64,000 nucleotides of DNA from the NCBI RefSeq assembly GCF_020422885.1, contig NZ_CP084622.1, positions 3,553,001 to 3,617,000 on the forward strand, written 5' to 3'. Made by a program: the position numbers and the translations under genes. The notes below the pieces were generated by a model that ran no database searches, was not told where the DNA came from, and was given only the letters and a program-made list of their open reading frames with translations. How positions within the stretch are numbered: position 1 is the first letter of the stretch; each line of letters starts with the position of its first letter. Origin of the DNA: Mesobacillus sp. S13 (lineage in GTDB: Bacteria > Bacillota > Bacilli > Bacillales > Cytobacillaceae). Below are positions 63,523 to 64,000 of this stretch, one piece after another.

Positions 63523-64000
63523 TTAGACAGAATTAGTATTTTCACCGGAAAGAGCGGATAATGGCTTTGATTTAAATTCGGGCCAGCCGCCTTTCCAATA
63601 TTTAACCAGCTTTATTCCTGCTAAAATAGCATGCCCGACTCTGACTTGTATCATACATTTAAAGCTAGTAATTGAGACGGTTTGCTGGAAGCTTGGTGTA
63701 ATCTTCATCACTGGCATATTTTTCATTTTCATATAGTTGCTTAATACCCCTATCAGTCCGCCTTTGACTGCCCAAAAGGCACCCGTTAAAACGGCTGTAG
63801 CCGCTGCATCCGATACACCCACCATCGTATGCCATTCTATATCCCTGATCGTCACCTTTTTTAAAAAATTCCGGATGATTTTATGGAATCCGGCAATATG
63901 GGTGATCAGCTGCTTGAAATCATGAAGGCTGCTGAGTAAATCATTTTTATCAACCTGAGTGGTTTTTTGTTGTTTCATATTTTCATCGGGCCCCGATTTA
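63523..64000 (-). CDS. ytfI: DUF2953 protein YtfI (5' end beyond window)
   Basis: The minus-strand frame ends at 63523 and stays open to the right edge of the window; ATG at 63978 is internal or a late candidate without a clear ribosome site, and the family is longer than 151 residues. Visible features: EWHTMVGVSDAAATAVLTGAFWAVKGGLIGVLS (given here only as landmark near 63795-63850) matching the DUF2953 pattern, then VRVGHAILAGIKLVKYWKGG. Upstream partner of ytfJ. Function unknown. Confidence 0.85.
   Translation of the reverse strand, partial: KSGPDENMKQQKTTQVDKNDLLSSLHDFKQLITHIAGFHKIIRNFLKKVTIRDIEWHTMVGVSDAAATAVLTGAFWAVKGGLIGVLSNYMKMKNMPVMKITPSFQQTVSITSFKCMIQVRVGHAILAGIKLVKYWKGGWPEFKSKPLSALSGENTNSV

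Overview
The window is an ordinary low-GC Firmicute chromosome segment. Gene content, gene order, protein lengths and strong Shine-Dalgarno sites all point to a member of the Bacillaceae (Bacillus, Mesobacillus or Cytobacillus type). The order follows the B. subtilis 'yt' region closely: thrS, ytxC, dnaI, dnaB, nrdR, speD, gapB, coaE, ytaF, mutM, polA, phoRP, mdh, icd, citZ, ytwI, ytvI, fxsA, pyk, pfkA, accAD, ytsJ, dnaE, ytrHI, nrnA, ytpI, ytoI, ytkL, argGH, moaB, ackA, ytxK, tpx, ytfJ, ytfI. Most genes lie on the minus strand. No tRNA, rRNA, CRISPR array, transposase or prophage was seen.

Layout. 1-7 kb: a small zinc-ribbon membrane protein, thrS under a threonine T-box, and the replication genes dnaB-dnaI with nrdR and ytxC. 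7-15 kb: speD, gapB (with CcpN-type sites) and the repair/CoA operon polA-mutM-ytaF-coaE. 15-20 kb: hflK-hflC behind a sigma-W-like promoter, then phoP-phoR. 20-25 kb: TCA-cycle genes citZ, icd and mdh plus a MaoC-like protein. 25-29 kb: ytwI and ytvI, then an AT-rich accessory patch (membrane protein, VOC protein, decayed NUDIX gene), then fxsA. 29-40 kb: central carbon and lipid genes pfkA-pyk, accD-accA, a FadR-type GntR regulator, malic enzyme ytsJ, and dnaE. 40-48 kb: sporulation genes ytrHI, nrnA, ytpI, ytoI, ytkL, an M24 peptidase, and queF under a preQ1 riboswitch. 48-53 kb: deoC-cdd, an AmiS/UreI channel, ppaC, ald and a stress protein. 53-64 kb: argGH with ARG boxes, small genes, moaB, an EcsC-like protein, ackA, ytxK, tpx, ytfJ and the cut-off ytfI.

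How the genes fit together. Several neighbours form a carbon-flux block: glycolysis (pfkA, pyk), gluconeogenesis (gapB), citrate to malate (citZ, icd, mdh), malate to pyruvate (ytsJ), malonyl-CoA (accDA) and overflow acetate (ackA). The FadR-type regulator has matching palindromes in front of both ytsJ and accD, so one regulator probably joins malic enzyme to fatty-acid synthesis.

The most unusual content is intergenic. Three separate loci (40.9, 57.5 and 61.9 kb) carry tandem arrays with an exact 52-bp period. Two share a TTGACAGCTTT unit and the third has an unrelated TATCGGACA unit, yet all three keep the same GACA-N25-TGTC frame of 33 bp. A fourth locus (47.3 kb) has six copies of a 20-bp unit. 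Two dispersed repeat families are also present: a MITE-like palindromic element in three copies and a second element in two full copies plus a fragment. Start sites given here often differ from the longest open frame because the Shine-Dalgarno site or family length decides them.
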